Positions 49,257-63,570 of a stretch of DNA of 63,701 bases are shown here, one piece after another; the stretch's first letter is position 1, and each line of letters opens with the position of its first letter. Position numbers and translations under genes: made by a program. Under the pieces are notes generated by a model, which ran no database searches, was not told where the DNA came from, and worked only from the letters and a program-made list of their open reading frames with translations. Where the stretch lies: positions 1 to 63,701 of the forward strand of contig NZ_AWSA01000026.1 in NCBI RefSeq assembly GCF_000576595.1, in the 5' to 3' direction. Source of the stretch: Intrasporangium oryzae NRRL B-24470. Its GTDB lineage: Bacteria; Actinomycetota; Actinomycetes; Actinomycetales; Dermatophilaceae.

Positions 49257-50489
49257 ATGGTCACCGGGCAGGACCGGGGTGCGCAAGCATCCAACGGCAC
49301 GCCCGCCCCGCAGGCGCGGCGCGCGGTCGAGCCCCTCGGCACGCCCGAGGGGCGCTGGCTGGAGTCGCTGCCCGACGGCCTCGTCGTCGCGGGACCGGAC
49401 CGCTGCATCCGCTTCGCCAACACCGAGGCCCTACGCATCCTCGGCTGCACCGCCGACGACCTGCTCGGCCGACGGCTCGTCGACGCGCTGCCGCTGCGCG
49501 ACAAGTACGGTCGTGACTGGTGGACACACCTCGACCCCCGGGACGCCCCCGGGTCCGCGACCGGGCAGACCGAGCGGCTGCTCGTCGCCCCGGACGGGCA
49601 CGACGTCCTGGTCACCGCCGGCTACGTCCGGTCCGAGCCGGGCGGGGTCGTCGAGCAGGTGCTCCTCGGGCTGCGCGACGCCGAGGCGCGCCAGCGGGCC
49701 GAGCGTGACCAGGCCACGGTCCTGTCCACCGTCGCCCACGAGCTGCGGGCCCCGCTGACGTCGGTCACCGGCTTCACGAGCAGCCTGCTGCGCCGCTGGG
49801 ACCGCTTCACCGACGAGCAGAAGCGCCTCATGATCGAGACGATCGAGTCCGACGCCAAGCGCCTCACCCGCCTCATCACCGAGCTGCTCGACATCTCGCG
49901 CCTCGACTCGGACAGCCTCAACCTCAGGCTCGGACCGGTCGACCTCCACGAGCTGCTCGTGACCCACGTCGTCCGCCACGAGCTCGGTCGGTCGGCCGGT
50001 GCCGTACGGCTGCGCCTCGGCGCGACCGCCACGCAGCTCGGGCTGCCGGAGATGTGGGCCGACCGCGACCGGCTCGAGCAGGTCTTCTTCAACCTCATCG
50101 AGAACGCCCTCCAGCACGGAGACGGCCTCGTCACCGTCACCCTCGACCGCGTCCCGGGCGAGGCGCCCGCGACCGGTCGCTCCCTCGACCGCGGTGCCGA
50201 CCCCGCCCGTCCGGGCGACCTCGTCCGTCCGGGCGACCTCGTCCGCAGCGACGACATCCTCGTCATCGTCGACGACGAGGGCGAGGGAGTCCCCGAGGCC
50301 GACCGGGAGCAGGTCTTCGGCCGGTTCTGGCACGGTCCCTCCAACGCGAGCACGGGCCTCGGGCTCTACGTCGTGCGCGGCCTCGTCGAGGCGCACGGCG
50401 GCACGGTCGTCGTCGACGGCAACGAGGCGGGTGGGGCCCGGTTCGTCGTGCGGCTGCCGTCCGGCCTGCCCGACGTCGTCGGTCCGTAG
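49257..50489 (+). CDS. Soluble PAS-domain histidine kinase (orphan)
   Basis: The 410-residue kinase has a PAS domain (about residues 33-145, WLESLPDGLVVAGPDRCIRFAN), a HisKA helix with the phospho-His in STVAHELRAPLTSVTGF (about residue 162), and an HATPase_c domain (NLIENALQHGDG; DDEGEGVP; GLGLYVVRGLVEAHGG). There is no membrane helix, so it senses a cytoplasmic signal. No response regulator is adjacent. A kinase in this place between the rRNA methylase and pheS recurs in Actinobacteria, but its partner is unknown to me. ATG 49257 is chosen because of the -10 box. Confidence 0.9.
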   Translation: MVTGQDRGAQASNGTPAPQARRAVEPLGTPEGRWLESLPDGLVVAGPDRCIRFANTEALRILGCTADDLLGRRLVDALPLRDKYGRDWWTHLDPRDAPGSATGQTERLLVAPDGHDVLVTAGYVRSEPGGVVEQVLLGLRDAEARQRAERDQATVLSTVAHELRAPLTSVTGFTSSLLRRWDRFTDEQKRLMIETIESDAKRLTRLITELLDISRLDSDSLNLRLGPVDLHELLVTHVVRHELGRSAGAVRLRLGATATQLGLPEMWADRDRLEQVFFNLIENALQHGDGLVTVTLDRVPGEAPATGRSLDRGADPARPGDLVRPGDLVRSDDILVIVDDEGEGVPEADREQVFGRFWHGPSNASTGLGLYVVRGLVEAHGGTVVVDGNEAGGARFVVRLPSGLPDVVGP

Positions 50490-50517
50490 CCCGTCCCTCG
50501 TCATCGCTCGATAACCC

Positions 50518-50600
50518 CCGCCCGGGCGGAGAAGCTGCGGCCGGGTGGGCGGCATACGCCCAACCAGGTCCGCCCAGGTGGAGAAGCCGTGGTCGGGAGG
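50518..50600 (+). repeat. Two diverged direct repeats before pheS
   Basis: The copies at about 50518-50548 (CCGCCCGGGCGGAGAAGC...) and 50570-50600 (CCGCCCAGGTGGAGAAGC...) are 52 bp apart and match at about 25 of 31 bases. An octamer copy (50550-50557) lies between them. No role is evident; no T-box is seen in this 254-base gap. Confidence 0.5.
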
Positions 50601-50653
50601 GAGGGCGGCTCCGCAAGCGCGGACGCGGACGAAACCGGTTCGACGGCGCCCCT

Positions 50654-50659
50654 AGACTT
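50654..50659 (+). promoter_or_regulatory. TAGACT -10 box of the pheST transcript
   Basis: TAGACT here would start transcription near 50667, leaving a leader of about 77 bases before ATG 50744. This is unlike dnaE and hisD, where the same box gives leaderless messages. Confidence 0.45.
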
Positions 50660-50743
50660 GGACCACGACCGCGCCCGCCCCGATCCTCGAGGGTGCGCCG
50701 CACCACCGACCACGCCCCGAACGAGAGCAGCGAACGCACGCCG

Positions 50744-51853
50744 ATGTCCGGACCCAACACGAACTACGACCCGGTCGAGGTCTCAGCCCTCGACCCCGCG
50801 AACATCGACGCCGCCGTGGAGGAGGCGCTGGCCGCGATCGCCGCAGCCGGCTCGCTCGACGAGCTCAAGGCGGTCCGCACCGCCCACCAGGGTGACCGGA
50901 GCCCGCTCGCCCTCGCCAACCGCGAGATCGGCGCCCTGCCGCCGAGCGCGAAGGCCGAGGCCGGCAAGCGGGTCGGCCAGGCCCGCGGCCGCGTCGCCCA
51001 GGCCCTCGCGACTCGCCAGGTGGAGCTCGAGGCCGAGCGGGACGAGCGGATCCTCGTCGAGGAGCGCGTCGACGTCACGGTCCCGGCGGTGCGCCGCCCC
51101 CACGGAGCCCGACACCCGATCGAGCTCGTCGCCCAGCGCCTCGTCGACGCGTTCGTCGGGAGCGGCTGGGAGGTCGCCGAGGGGCCCGAGCTCGAGAGCG
51201 AGTGGCTCAACTTCGACGCGCTCAACCTCGGCCCGGACCATCCCGCGCGGCAGATGCAGGACACCTTCTTCCTCGACCCGGTCGACTCGGGCCTCGTCCT
51301 GCGCACGCAGACCTCCCCGGTGCAGATCCGCACGATGCTCGAGAAGGAGCCGCCGATCTACATCGTCGCCCCGGGCAAGGTCTTCCGCACCGATGACCTC
51401 GACGCGACGCACACGCCGGTCTTCCACCAGATCGAGTGCCTCGCCATCGACAAGGGCCTGACGATGGCCCACCTGCGCGGTGCGCTCGACGCGTTCGTGC
51501 GGATCATGTTCGGCCCCGAGACGCGCACCCGGGTCCGCGCCAACTACTTCCCCTTCACCGAGCCGAGCATGGAGACCGACTTCCTCTGCTTCACCTGCCA
51601 CGGCGAGGAGACGTGGGGCAGCGCCGAGCCGTGCCGGACCTGCGGCGGTTCTGGCTGGATCGAGCTCGGTGGCTCCGGCATGGTCAACCGCAAGGTGCTG
51701 CGCACCTGCGGCATCGACCCCGACGTCTACTCCGGGTTCGCCTTCGGGCTCGGGATCGAGCGCGCGCTCCAGCTGCGCCACGGGGTCCAGGGGATGCACG
51801 AGATCGTCGAGGGCGACGTCCGCTTCTCGCAGCAGTTCGGGATGGAGGTCTGA
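50744..51853 (+). CDS. pheS: Phenylalanyl-tRNA synthetase alpha subunit
   Basis: The 369-residue class II catalytic subunit has an N-terminal coiled coil (about 20-95) that binds tRNA and the core motifs HPIELVAQRLVDAFVGSGWEV, LRTQTSPVQIRTM, VFRTDDLDATHTPVFHQIE and GFAFGLGIERALQLRHG (motif 3). The Cys-rich insertion CFTCHGEE...CRTCGGSGW is usual for the family. ATG 50744 fits the family N-terminus; upstream ATG codons give an unrelated extension. It is followed by pheT after one base. Confidence 0.96.
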   Translation: MSGPNTNYDPVEVSALDPANIDAAVEEALAAIAAAGSLDELKAVRTAHQGDRSPLALANREIGALPPSAKAEAGKRVGQARGRVAQALATRQVELEAERDERILVEERVDVTVPAVRRPHGARHPIELVAQRLVDAFVGSGWEVAEGPELESEWLNFDALNLGPDHPARQMQDTFFLDPVDSGLVLRTQTSPVQIRTMLEKEPPIYIVAPGKVFRTDDLDATHTPVFHQIECLAIDKGLTMAHLRGALDAFVRIMFGPETRTRVRANYFPFTEPSMETDFLCFTCHGEETWGSAEPCRTCGGSGWIELGGSGMVNRKVLRTCGIDPDVYSGFAFGLGIERALQLRHGVQGMHEIVEGDVRFSQQFGMEV

Positions 51854-51854
51854 C

Positions 51855-54413
51855 ATGCGTATGCCGCTCAGCTGGCTCGCGGAGTACACCGACCTCGCGC
51901 CCGGGGCCCGGGGCGCCGACGTGGCCGCCAGCCTCGTCAGCGTGGGGCTCGAGGAGGAGGACCTCCACGGCGGCGACCTCAAGGGTCCCCTCGTCGTGGG
52001 GCGCGTCCTCGACTTCGTCGTGGAACCGCAGAAGAACGGCAAGAAGATCCGCTGGTGCACGGTCGACGTCGGCCAGAACGGCCAGATGCTGACCGAGGGC
52101 AAGCACCAGGAGATCGTCTGCGGCGCGCACAACTTCGAGGTCGGCGACCTCGTCGTCGTCGTGCTGCCCGGTGCCGTGCTGCCCGGGAACTTCGAGATCG
52201 CCGCGCGCAAGACGTACGGCCACGTCTCCAACGGGATGATCTGCGCCGAGGACGAGATCGGTCTCGGCCACGACCACGAGGGCATCATCGTCCTGTCCCG
52301 TCTGCTCGGCGAGGAGAAGGCGGCGGCCCTGTCGCCGGGCGACGACGCGATCGCGCTTCTCGGGCTCGGTGAGGAGACCGTCGAGACCAACGTGACGCCC
52401 GACCGCGGCTACTGCTTCTCGGTGCGCGGCCTCGCTCGCGAGTACTGGCACGCCCAGGGGAGCCCCCGGGGTGGCTACCGCGACCCGGCGGCGATCGCGG
52501 TCCCGGCGCCGAACGGCGACGGCTACACCGTCGAGCTCAAGGACGAGACCCCGCTCGAGGGCAACGAGGGGTGCGACCGCTACGTCGCCCGGATCGTGCG
52601 CGGCATCGACCCGTCCCGGCCGTCGCCGTCGTGGATGCAGAAGCGCCTCACCCAGATGGGCATGCGGCCGATCTCGCTCGCGGTCGACGTCACCAACTAC
52701 GTCATGCTCGCCGTCGGCCAGCCGCTCCACGCCTTCGACGTCGACCGCCTCTCCGGCTCGATCGTCGTGCGCCGTGCGCGGGCGGGGGAGACCTTGACGA
52801 CGCTCGACGACGTCGAGCGCACGCTGAGCCCGGAGGACCTGCTCATCACCGACGGCGGCGAGCACCCGCTCGCCATCGCCGGGGTCATGGGCGGCGCCTC
52901 GTCCGAGGTCGCAGCGACGACGACCGACGTGCTCGTCGAGGCCGCCCACTTCGACCCGACGACGGTCGCGCGGTCCGCGAGGCGCCACCGGCTCGCGACC
53001 GAGGCATCCAAGCGCTTCGAGCGCGGCGTCGACCCCAAGGTCACTGCTGCCGCCGCGCAGCTCGCCGTCGACCTCCTCGTCGAGCACGGCGGCGGCACGC
53101 CCGACCCGGGCGTGACGGACGTCGACCACACGACGGACCGGGCGGCATACCGCCTCGACGTCACCGAGCCGTCGCGGATCGTCGGCGTCGACTACCCGCG
53201 GGAGCGCGTGCTCGGCATCCTGCGCGACCTCGGCTGCGAGGTCGTGGAGTCGGGGGAGGGCGCCGACGACGTCCATGTCCTCGTGACGCCGCCGTCGTGG
53301 CGCCCCGACCTCGTCGACGCGCCCGACTACGCCGAGGAGATCGCGCGGATCGACGGCTACAACAACATCCCCTCGGTCACGCCCACGCCGTCTGGGGGCC
53401 GGGGCCTCACCCACTCGCAGAAGGCGCGCCGCGTCGTGGCCGACGCCCTGGCCGGTGCCGGCCTCACGGAGGTGCTGAGCTACCCGTTCGTCTCCGAGGA
53501 GCTGGCCGACCAGCTGATGCTCCCGGCCGATGACGACCGCCGCAACGCCGTGCGGCTCGCCAACCCGCTGTCCGAGGAGCGTCCGCTCCTGCGCACGTCG
53601 ATCCTCGCGAGCCTCGTCGACACGCTGCGCCGCAACGTGGCCCGCGGGCACAAGGACGTCGCGATCTACGAGCTGGGTCTCGTGTTCCGCCCCGGTGGCC
53701 CGCTCGGCACGGCCCCGATCCCGAGCGTGGCGTCCCGGCCCGACGCCGAGACGCTCGAGCGGCTGTATGCCGCCGTGCCGGCTCAGCCACGACGCGTGGG
53801 CATCCTCGCGACCGGGCTCATCGAGCAGGCCGGCTGGTGGGGACCGGGGCGGCCGGCCGACTGGAGCGACATGGTCGCGGCGGTCCAGGCCGTCTCCGCG
53901 GCCCTCGCCGTCCCCGTCGTCGTCGCCAACGACGCGGCCCACGCCCCGTGGCACCCGGGCCGCTGCGCGCGGATCACCCTGGCCGATGGCACGCTCGTGG
54001 GTCACGCGGGAGAGCTGCACCCCAAGGTGCTTGCGGCTCTCGACCTGCCTGCGCGAACGGTGGCCGCCGAGCTCGACGTCGACGTGCTCGTCCGTGCGAG
54101 CGAGGAGCCCGTCCAGGCCCGGTCGTTCTCGACCTTCCCGCCGGCGATGACCGACGTCGCCCTGCTCGTGCGCTCTGACGTGGCCGCGGCTGACGTCGAG
54201 GCCGCCCTGCGGTCGGCAGCCGGGGACGCGCTCGAGTCCATCGTGCTGTTCGACGTGTACGAAGGGGAGCGGGTCGAGGCGGGACACCGGTCCCTCGCGT
54301 ACCGGCTCACCTTCCGGGCCGCCGACCGCACGCTGACGACCGAGGAGGTCAACGGCTTCCGCGACGCCGCCGTGGCGGCCGCGGCCGCACGGACCGGCGC
54401 CGTCCAGCGCTGA
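51855..54413 (+). CDS. pheT: Phenylalanyl-tRNA synthetase beta subunit
   Basis: The 852-residue editing and tRNA-binding subunit starts MRMPLSWLAEYTDL. It has the EMAP-type tRNA-binding domain (LVVGRVLDFVVEPQKNGKK), the B3/B4 editing domain (GCDRYVARIVRGI), B5 (RIVGVDYPRERVLGILRDLGCEV) and a C-terminal FDX-ACB domain (FSTFPPAMTDVALLV). The partner pheS ends one base upstream. The octamer sits right at its start (51859-51866, codons 2-5) and twice more inside. Confidence 0.96.
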   Translation: MRMPLSWLAEYTDLAPGARGADVAASLVSVGLEEEDLHGGDLKGPLVVGRVLDFVVEPQKNGKKIRWCTVDVGQNGQMLTEGKHQEIVCGAHNFEVGDLVVVVLPGAVLPGNFEIAARKTYGHVSNGMICAEDEIGLGHDHEGIIVLSRLLGEEKAAALSPGDDAIALLGLGEETVETNVTPDRGYCFSVRGLAREYWHAQGSPRGGYRDPAAIAVPAPNGDGYTVELKDETPLEGNEGCDRYVARIVRGIDPSRPSPSWMQKRLTQMGMRPISLAVDVTNYVMLAVGQPLHAFDVDRLSGSIVVRRARAGETLTTLDDVERTLSPEDLLITDGGEHPLAIAGVMGGASSEVAATTTDVLVEAAHFDPTTVARSARRHRLATEASKRFERGVDPKVTAAAAQLAVDLLVEHGGGTPDPGVTDVDHTTDRAAYRLDVTEPSRIVGVDYPRERVLGILRDLGCEVVESGEGADDVHVLVTPPSWRPDLVDAPDYAEEIARIDGYNNIPSVTPTPSGGRGLTHSQKARRVVADALAGAGLTEVLSYPFVSEELADQLMLPADDDRRNAVRLANPLSEERPLLRTSILASLVDTLRRNVARGHKDVAIYELGLVFRPGGPLGTAPIPSVASRPDAETLERLYAAVPAQPRRVGILATGLIEQAGWWGPGRPADWSDMVAAVQAVSAALAVPVVVANDAAHAPWHPGRCARITLADGTLVGHAGELHPKVLAALDLPARTVAAELDVDVLVRASEEPVQARSFSTFPPAMTDVALLVRSDVAAADVEAALRSAAGDALESIVLFDVYEGERVEAGHRSLAYRLTFRAADRTLTTEEVNGFRDAAVAAAAARTGAVQR

Positions 54414-54454
54414 CCCCCGTCGCTGTGCCCCTGACCCGGGCACCACGACCGCCC

Positions 54455-54488
54455 CGACCGGCCGGATCCACCGTGATCCGGCCGGTCG
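54455..54488 (+). terminator. 14-bp hairpin after pheT
   Basis: CGACCGGCCGGATC (54455-54468) pairs exactly with 54475-54488 around a 6-base loop, 41 bases after the pheT stop. Confidence 0.65.
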
Positions 54489-54530
54489 CCGCGTTTGAGG
54501 GCGACCGGCCTCGACCCCGCGGTGCACAAC

Positions 54531-56761
<2,231 letters not shown>

Positions 56762-56765
<4 letters not shown>

Positions 56766-57739
56766 GCAGCCAGCACGGTTCCGGCGCTCACCAGAGCCTG
56801 CGTGGCCTCATCGACGCGGCCGCGATCCGGGTCGCGGCGGGCAAGGCCGCGACCCTCGTCGAGGCGTTGCCCTGGCTCGAGCGCTTCCGCGGCGCGCTCG
56901 TCGTCGTCAAGTACGGCGGCAACGCGATGGTCGACGAGAGTCTCAAGAAGGCCTTCGCCGAGGACATCGCGTTCCTCCGGTATGCCGGGCTGCGACCGGT
57001 TGTCGTCCACGGCGGCGGCCCCCAGATCAAGTCCATGCTCGGTCGCCTCGGTCTCGAGAGCGAGTTCAGGGGAGGCCTGCGCGTCACGACCCCCGAGGTC
57101 ATGGACGTCGTCCGCATGGTCCTCACCGGTCAGGTCGGCCGCGAGCTCGTCGGCCTGCTCAACCAGCACGGCCCGATCGCGGTCGGACTCTCCGGCGAGG
57201 ACGCCGGACTGCTCGGGGCGCGCCGCCGGGGCACGGTCGTCGACGGCGAGCTCGTCGACCTCGGTCTCGTCGGCGATGTCGAGAGCGTCAACCCGTCGGC
57301 GGTCCTCGACATCCTCGACGCCGGGCGCGTCCCGGTCGTGTCGACGGTCGCTCCCGACCTCGACGTCGAGGGCCAGGTGCTCAACGTCAACGCCGACACC
57401 GCTGCCGCCGCGCTCGCCGTGGCCCTCGGGGCCGAGAAGCTCGTCGTGCTCACCGACGTCGAGGGCATCTACGCCGACTGGCCCGACCGCGGCTCGCTCC
57501 TGTCGAGCATCGACGTCACGGCGGCCAAGGCGCTCCTCGCCCGGGTCGACGAGGGGATGGTTCCCAAGCTCGAGGCATGCATCCGCGCGGTCGAGGGCGG
57601 GGTGTCGCGGACCCACGTCGTCGACGGCCGCACCCCGCACTCGATCCTGCTCGAGATCTTCACCGACGAGGGCATCGGCACGATGGTCCTCCCCGACCCC
57701 GGTTCCGGCCCGGGCAGCGACGAAGGGAGCCCGGCATGA
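56762..57739 (+). CDS. argB: Acetylglutamate kinase
   Basis: The 325-residue amino-acid kinase has [23 protein letters not shown] for substrate, and [16 protein letters not shown]. The arginine-binding N-terminal helix of feedback-sensitive kinases appears to be present (residues ~14-35, [19 protein letters not shown]), so allosteric inhibition is likely. ATGA overlaps couple it to argJ and argD. Confidence 0.95.
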
Positions 57740-58916
57740 CGACCGGATCCGACCTGCTGGGCCGTTACGCCCACTCGATGGTCCAGGTCTTCGGGACCCC
57801 GCAGCTCGTGCTCGCCTCCGGCCACGGCTGCTGGGTCACCGACGTCGACGGCAAGCGCTACCTCGACCTCCTCTCGGGCATCGCCGTCAACGCCCTCGGC
57901 CACGGCCACCCGGCGCTCGTCCAGGCCGTCGCCAAGCAGGCCGAGGCCGCGATCCACGTCTCGAACTTCTTCACGTCCGAGCCGGCCGTCCTGCTCGCCG
58001 AGCGCCTCCTCACCCTGGCTGCGGCGCCCGAGGGCTCGGGCGTGTTCTTCGCCAACTCGGGGACCGAGGCGACCGAGGCGGCCATCAAGCTCTCCCGCCG
58101 CACCGGGCGGACGACGATGATCGCCCTCGAGGGCTCCTTCCACGGTCGCTCGACCGGGGCGCTCGCGCTCACGCACAAGGCGGCCTACCGCGAGCCCTTC
58201 GAGCCGCTCATCCCCGAGGTCGTCTTCGTCGCCCCCGACGACGCAGACGCGCTCCGGGCCGCCGTCGACGACACGACCGCGGCGGTCTTCATCGAGCCGA
58301 TCCAGGGCGAGGCCGGGGTGCGCGAGGTGTCCGCCGACTACCTCCGCCTGGCCCGCGAGCTGACGAGCCGGCACGGGGCCCTTCTCGTCCTCGACGAGAT
58401 CCAGACCGGCGTCGGACGGACGGGCTCGTGGTTCGCCCATCAGCCCTCTGGTGTCGTGCCCGACGCGATGACGCTCGCGAAGGGCCTCGGCGGCGGCGTG
58501 CCGATCGGTGCGCTCGTGACCTTCGGCCCGGAGGTCACGGGGCTGCTCACGGCCGGCCAGCACGGGACGACCTTCGGCGGCAACCCGCTCGCCTGCGCTG
58601 CCGGCCTCGCGGTCCTCGACACGATCGAGCGTGACGGCCTCCTCGAGCACGTCTCGCGCGTCGGCGCCCTCCTCGACGACGTCGAGGTCGAGGGCGTCTC
58701 CGCCACGCGCGGACGGGGCCTCCTCCGCGCCATCGAGCTGAGCGGCATACCCGCGCCGGCGGTCATGGTCGCGGCCCGCGACGCGGGCTTCATCGTCAAC
58801 GCCGTCACGCCGACCGCGCTCCGGCTCGCCCCGCCGCTCATCCTCTCCGAGGCCGAGCTCCAGGGCTTCCTCAGCGCCCTGCCCACGATCATCGACACCG
58901 TCCGGGAGGCCACGGC

Positions 58917-58920
<4 letters not shown>
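57736..58920 (+). CDS. argD: Acetylornithine aminotransferase
   Basis: The 394-residue class III PLP transaminase makes N-acetylornithine. It has [16 protein letters not shown], the [15 protein letters not shown] motif and the PLP lysine in [14 protein letters not shown]. It overlaps argR by ATGA. An octamer copy (58743-58750) forces the rare ATA codon in SGIPAP. Confidence 0.95.
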
Positions 58921-60871
<1,951 letters not shown>

Positions 60872-60913
60872 AACCGGGTTGCGCGAACTCGAGTGTGCCG
60901 CGAGGTTGGTGCC

Positions 60914-61462
60914 ATGACGGAGCGCCGCCTGCCTGACATGTGGGTCGACCCAGAAGACGACCCCCGCGAGACCGGGATCGAGACGGTGGGGGAGAAGGCG
61001 ACGCTCGTCGACTACCTCCGCCGCTACCGCCTGACGCTCGAGATGAAGTGTGAGGGGCTCGACGCGGAGCAGCTCGCCCGGCGCTCGGTCCCCCCGTCGA
61101 CGATGTCCCTCCTGGGGCTCGTGCGGCACCTCGCCAAGGTCGAACACACGTGGTTCCGCCGGGTCATGGGCGAGGAGAACATCCCCCGGCTCTACTGGAG
61201 CGAGGACGACCGCGACCTCGACTTCAACGGCGCCGTCGCCGATCCCGTGGTCGTCGCCGACGCGTGGGCGACGTGGCGGCGCGAGGTCGCCCACGCCGAG
61301 ACCTACGTGGAGGCGGCCCCGTCCCTCGACGCCACGGCCGTGCATGCCGGGGAGACGTACGTCCTGCGGGACGTCCTCGTCCACATGGTCGAGGAGTACG
61401 CCCGCCACGTCGGCCACGCCGACCTCCTCCGCGAGTGCATCGACGGTCGCACCGGCCAGTGA
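60914..61462 (+). CDS. DinB-fold protein (DUF664)
   Basis: The 182-residue four-helix protein has the DinB/DUF664 metal-site pattern: a first His in SLLGLVRHLAKVEHTWFRR and the pair in MVEEYARHVGHADLLRE near the end. Actinobacterial DinB proteins include mycothiol-dependent transferases, but many have no known function. The start ATG 60914 fits the family; GTG 60893 would add seven residues. It overlaps mpg by GTGA. Confidence 0.85.
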   Translation: MTERRLPDMWVDPEDDPRETGIETVGEKATLVDYLRRYRLTLEMKCEGLDAEQLARRSVPPSTMSLLGLVRHLAKVEHTWFRRVMGEENIPRLYWSEDDRDLDFNGAVADPVVVADAWATWRREVAHAETYVEAAPSLDATAVHAGETYVLRDVLVHMVEEYARHVGHADLLRECIDGRTGQ

Positions 61463-62124
61463 GCCACCCGGTGCGCTCCGGCGAGCGGCTGCCCCGCGCG
61501 TTCTTCGCGCGCAGCAGCCTCGACGTCGCGCCCGACCTCCTCGGGTGCCTGCTGACGTTCGGGGAGGTCACCCTGCGCCTGACAGAGCTCGAGGCGTATG
61601 CCGGGCACCTCGATCCGGGGTCGCACGCCTTCCGCGGCGAGACCCCGCGGACCCGCCCGATGTTCGGGCCGGCCGGTTTCACGTACGTCTACTTCACGTA
61701 CGGACACCACTGGTGCCTCAACCTCGTCGCCGGGCAGGAGGGGACCGCCGAGGCGGTCCTCGTGCGGGGGGCCGAGGTGGTCGCAGGCCATGATGTCGTA
61801 GCGGTGCGCCGCGCAGGAGTCCGTCAGCGCGACTGGGCGCGCGGGCCGGGCCGGCTCGCGCAGGCCCTCGGCATGAACGGCGAGCACACGGGCCGAGACT
61901 TCTGCCGTCCCTCGATCGGCGAGCCGATCGACCTCGTCGTGGCCGCGCCGCTGGAGCGGGTGCCGGAGGACGCGATCCGGACCGGTCCCCGCGTCGGGGT
62001 CAGCGGGCCGGGTGGAGACGGTGAGGCGTACCCGTGGCGGTTCTTCGTCGACGGCGACCCGCACGTCTCCACGTATCGTCCCGGCGTCGTCCGGAGACGG
62101 CGCACCGCCCGCGGGCCGAGGTGA
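61459..62124 (+). CDS. mpg: 3-methyladenine DNA glycosylase (AAG/MPG family)
   Basis: The 221-residue base-excision enzyme removes alkylated purines. Family motifs are ARSSLDVAPDLLG, ELEAYAGHLDPGSHAFRG with the catalytic Glu, MFGPAGFTYVYFTYGHHWCLN and RGPGRLAQALGM. It precedes tyrS, as in mycobacteria. GTG 61459 overlaps the DinB stop. With the AlkZ-like gene at 7917 it is the second alkyl-base repair gene here. Confidence 0.93.
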   Translation: MSHPVRSGERLPRAFFARSSLDVAPDLLGCLLTFGEVTLRLTELEAYAGHLDPGSHAFRGETPRTRPMFGPAGFTYVYFTYGHHWCLNLVAGQEGTAEAVLVRGAEVVAGHDVVAVRRAGVRQRDWARGPGRLAQALGMNGEHTGRDFCRPSIGEPIDLVVAAPLERVPEDAIRTGPRVGVSGPGGDGEAYPWRFFVDGDPHVSTYRPGVVRRRRTARGPR

Positions 62125-62205
62125 CCTAGGCACCCGGCCTGACGGCATACGCGACCGTCTCCGCCGGCGTGAGCGGCGGGGGACCGGCATGCGGGACCGC
62201 GCCCA

Positions 62206-62236
62206 TTGCATTGGCCCGCACGGGCTCGCGTAGGGC
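62206..62236 (+). promoter_or_regulatory. Possible tyrS promoter
   Basis: TTGCAT (62206-62211) and TAGGGC (62231-62236) are 19 bp apart, upstream of GTG 62291. The match is weak and the alternative TTGGCC (62211-62216) is only 14 bp away. Confidence 0.25.
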
Positions 62237-62290
62237 AGTCTGTGTCGCGGTGGGCAGTGAGCCCCCGGGAACGAGAGGACACCGATACCC

Positions 62291-63559
62291 GTGACGGACA
62301 TCTTCGACGAGCTGCAGTGGCGCGGCCTGGTGGCACAGACCACCGACGAGGCGGCGCTGCGCGAAGCACTCGCGGAGGGGCCCATCACGTTGTATTGCGG
62401 CTTCGACCCGACGGCGCCCTCGCTCCACTTCGGCAATCTCGTCCAGCTCGTCGTCCTCCGGCACTTCCAGCGTGCCGGCCACCGGGTCATCTGCCTGGTC
62501 GGCGGCTCGACGGGACTCATCGGAGACCCCAGACCGACGTCCGAGCGGGTCCTCAAGACGAAGGAGCAGACTGCCGACAACGTGGCGCGGATCAAGGCGC
62601 TGGTCCGGCCCTTCCTCGACTTCGAGGGCGACAACGCGGCGCTGCTCGTCGACAATCTCGACTGGACGGCCCAGCTGTCGGCGCTCGACTTCCTGCGCGA
62701 GGTGGGCAAGCACTTCCGCGTCAACCAGATGATCCGGAAGGACGCCATCGCGACCCGGCTCGAGAGCCAGGAGGGGATCTCGTACACCGAGTTCAGCTAC
62801 CAGCTGCTCCAGGGCTACGACTACCTCCACCTCTTCCGGGAGTTCGGCTGCACGCTGCAGACCGGCGGCAGCGACCAGTGGGGCAACCTGACCGCCGGCG
62901 TCGACCTCATCCACAAGACCGAGGGTGCGGCCGTGCACCTGCTGACGACGCCGCTGCTGACCGACGCCTCCGGCAACAAGTTCGGCAAGTCGGAGGGTAA
63001 CGCCGTCTGGCTGTCCGCCGACATGTTCAGCCCGTACGCGTTCTACCAGTACTTCCTCAACGTCGAGGACGCCTCGGTGATCAAGCTGCTCAAGGTCTTC
63101 ACCGACCGGACCCGGGAGGAGATCACCGAGCTCGAGAAGCAGGTGGCGGAGGAGCCGTTCCGGCGCACCGCCCAGAAGACGCTGGCCGCCGACATCACGA
63201 CCCTCGTCCACGGGGCTCCGGCGACGGCGTCGGTCCAGGCGGCGTCGGAGGCCCTCTTCGGCCGAGGCGAGCTCGCCGGCCTCGCCGGCCTCGACGACCG
63301 GACGCTCGACGACGCGACGGCCGAGCTGCCTGGTGCCGCCGTGGCCGTGGGCACCTCGATCGTCGATGCGCTTGTCGCGGTCGGCCTCGTCGACTCGCGC
63401 AACAACGCGCGTCGCGCGATCGGCGATGGCGGAGCGTCGGTCAACAACGTCAAGGTGACCGACCCCGAGCGCGTCCTCGGGGAGGAGGACTTCCTCCACG
63501 GCAAGGTCGCCATCCTCAAGCGGGGCCGCAAGAGCCTCGCTGCGGCGCGTCGGGCCTGA
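62291..63559 (+). CDS. tyrS: Tyrosyl-tRNA synthetase
   Basis: The 422-residue class I synthetase has YCGFDPTAPSLHFGNL (the HIGH-like motif), the tyrosine pocket YQLLQGYDYLHLF and QTGGSDQWGNLTAGVDLI, the KMSKS-like loop KFGKSEGN, and a C-terminal S4 domain (AVGLVDSRNNARRAIGDGGASVN). It starts at GTG 62291 after GAGAGGAC (62273-62280). No T-box leader is visible. Confidence 0.97.
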   Translation: MTDIFDELQWRGLVAQTTDEAALREALAEGPITLYCGFDPTAPSLHFGNLVQLVVLRHFQRAGHRVICLVGGSTGLIGDPRPTSERVLKTKEQTADNVARIKALVRPFLDFEGDNAALLVDNLDWTAQLSALDFLREVGKHFRVNQMIRKDAIATRLESQEGISYTEFSYQLLQGYDYLHLFREFGCTLQTGGSDQWGNLTAGVDLIHKTEGAAVHLLTTPLLTDASGNKFGKSEGNAVWLSADMFSPYAFYQYFLNVEDASVIKLLKVFTDRTREEITELEKQVAEEPFRRTAQKTLAADITTLVHGAPATASVQAASEALFGRGELAGLAGLDDRTLDDATAELPGAAVAVGTSIVDALVAVGLVDSRNNARRAIGDGGASVNNVKVTDPERVLGEEDFLHGKVAILKRGRKSLAAARRA

Positions 63560-63570
63560 CGGGTCGGGTG

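Noticed and set aside
50490-50743. T-box or phe leader peptide before pheS
   Set aside because: No T-box consensus, specifier structure or Phe-rich leader frame is visible.
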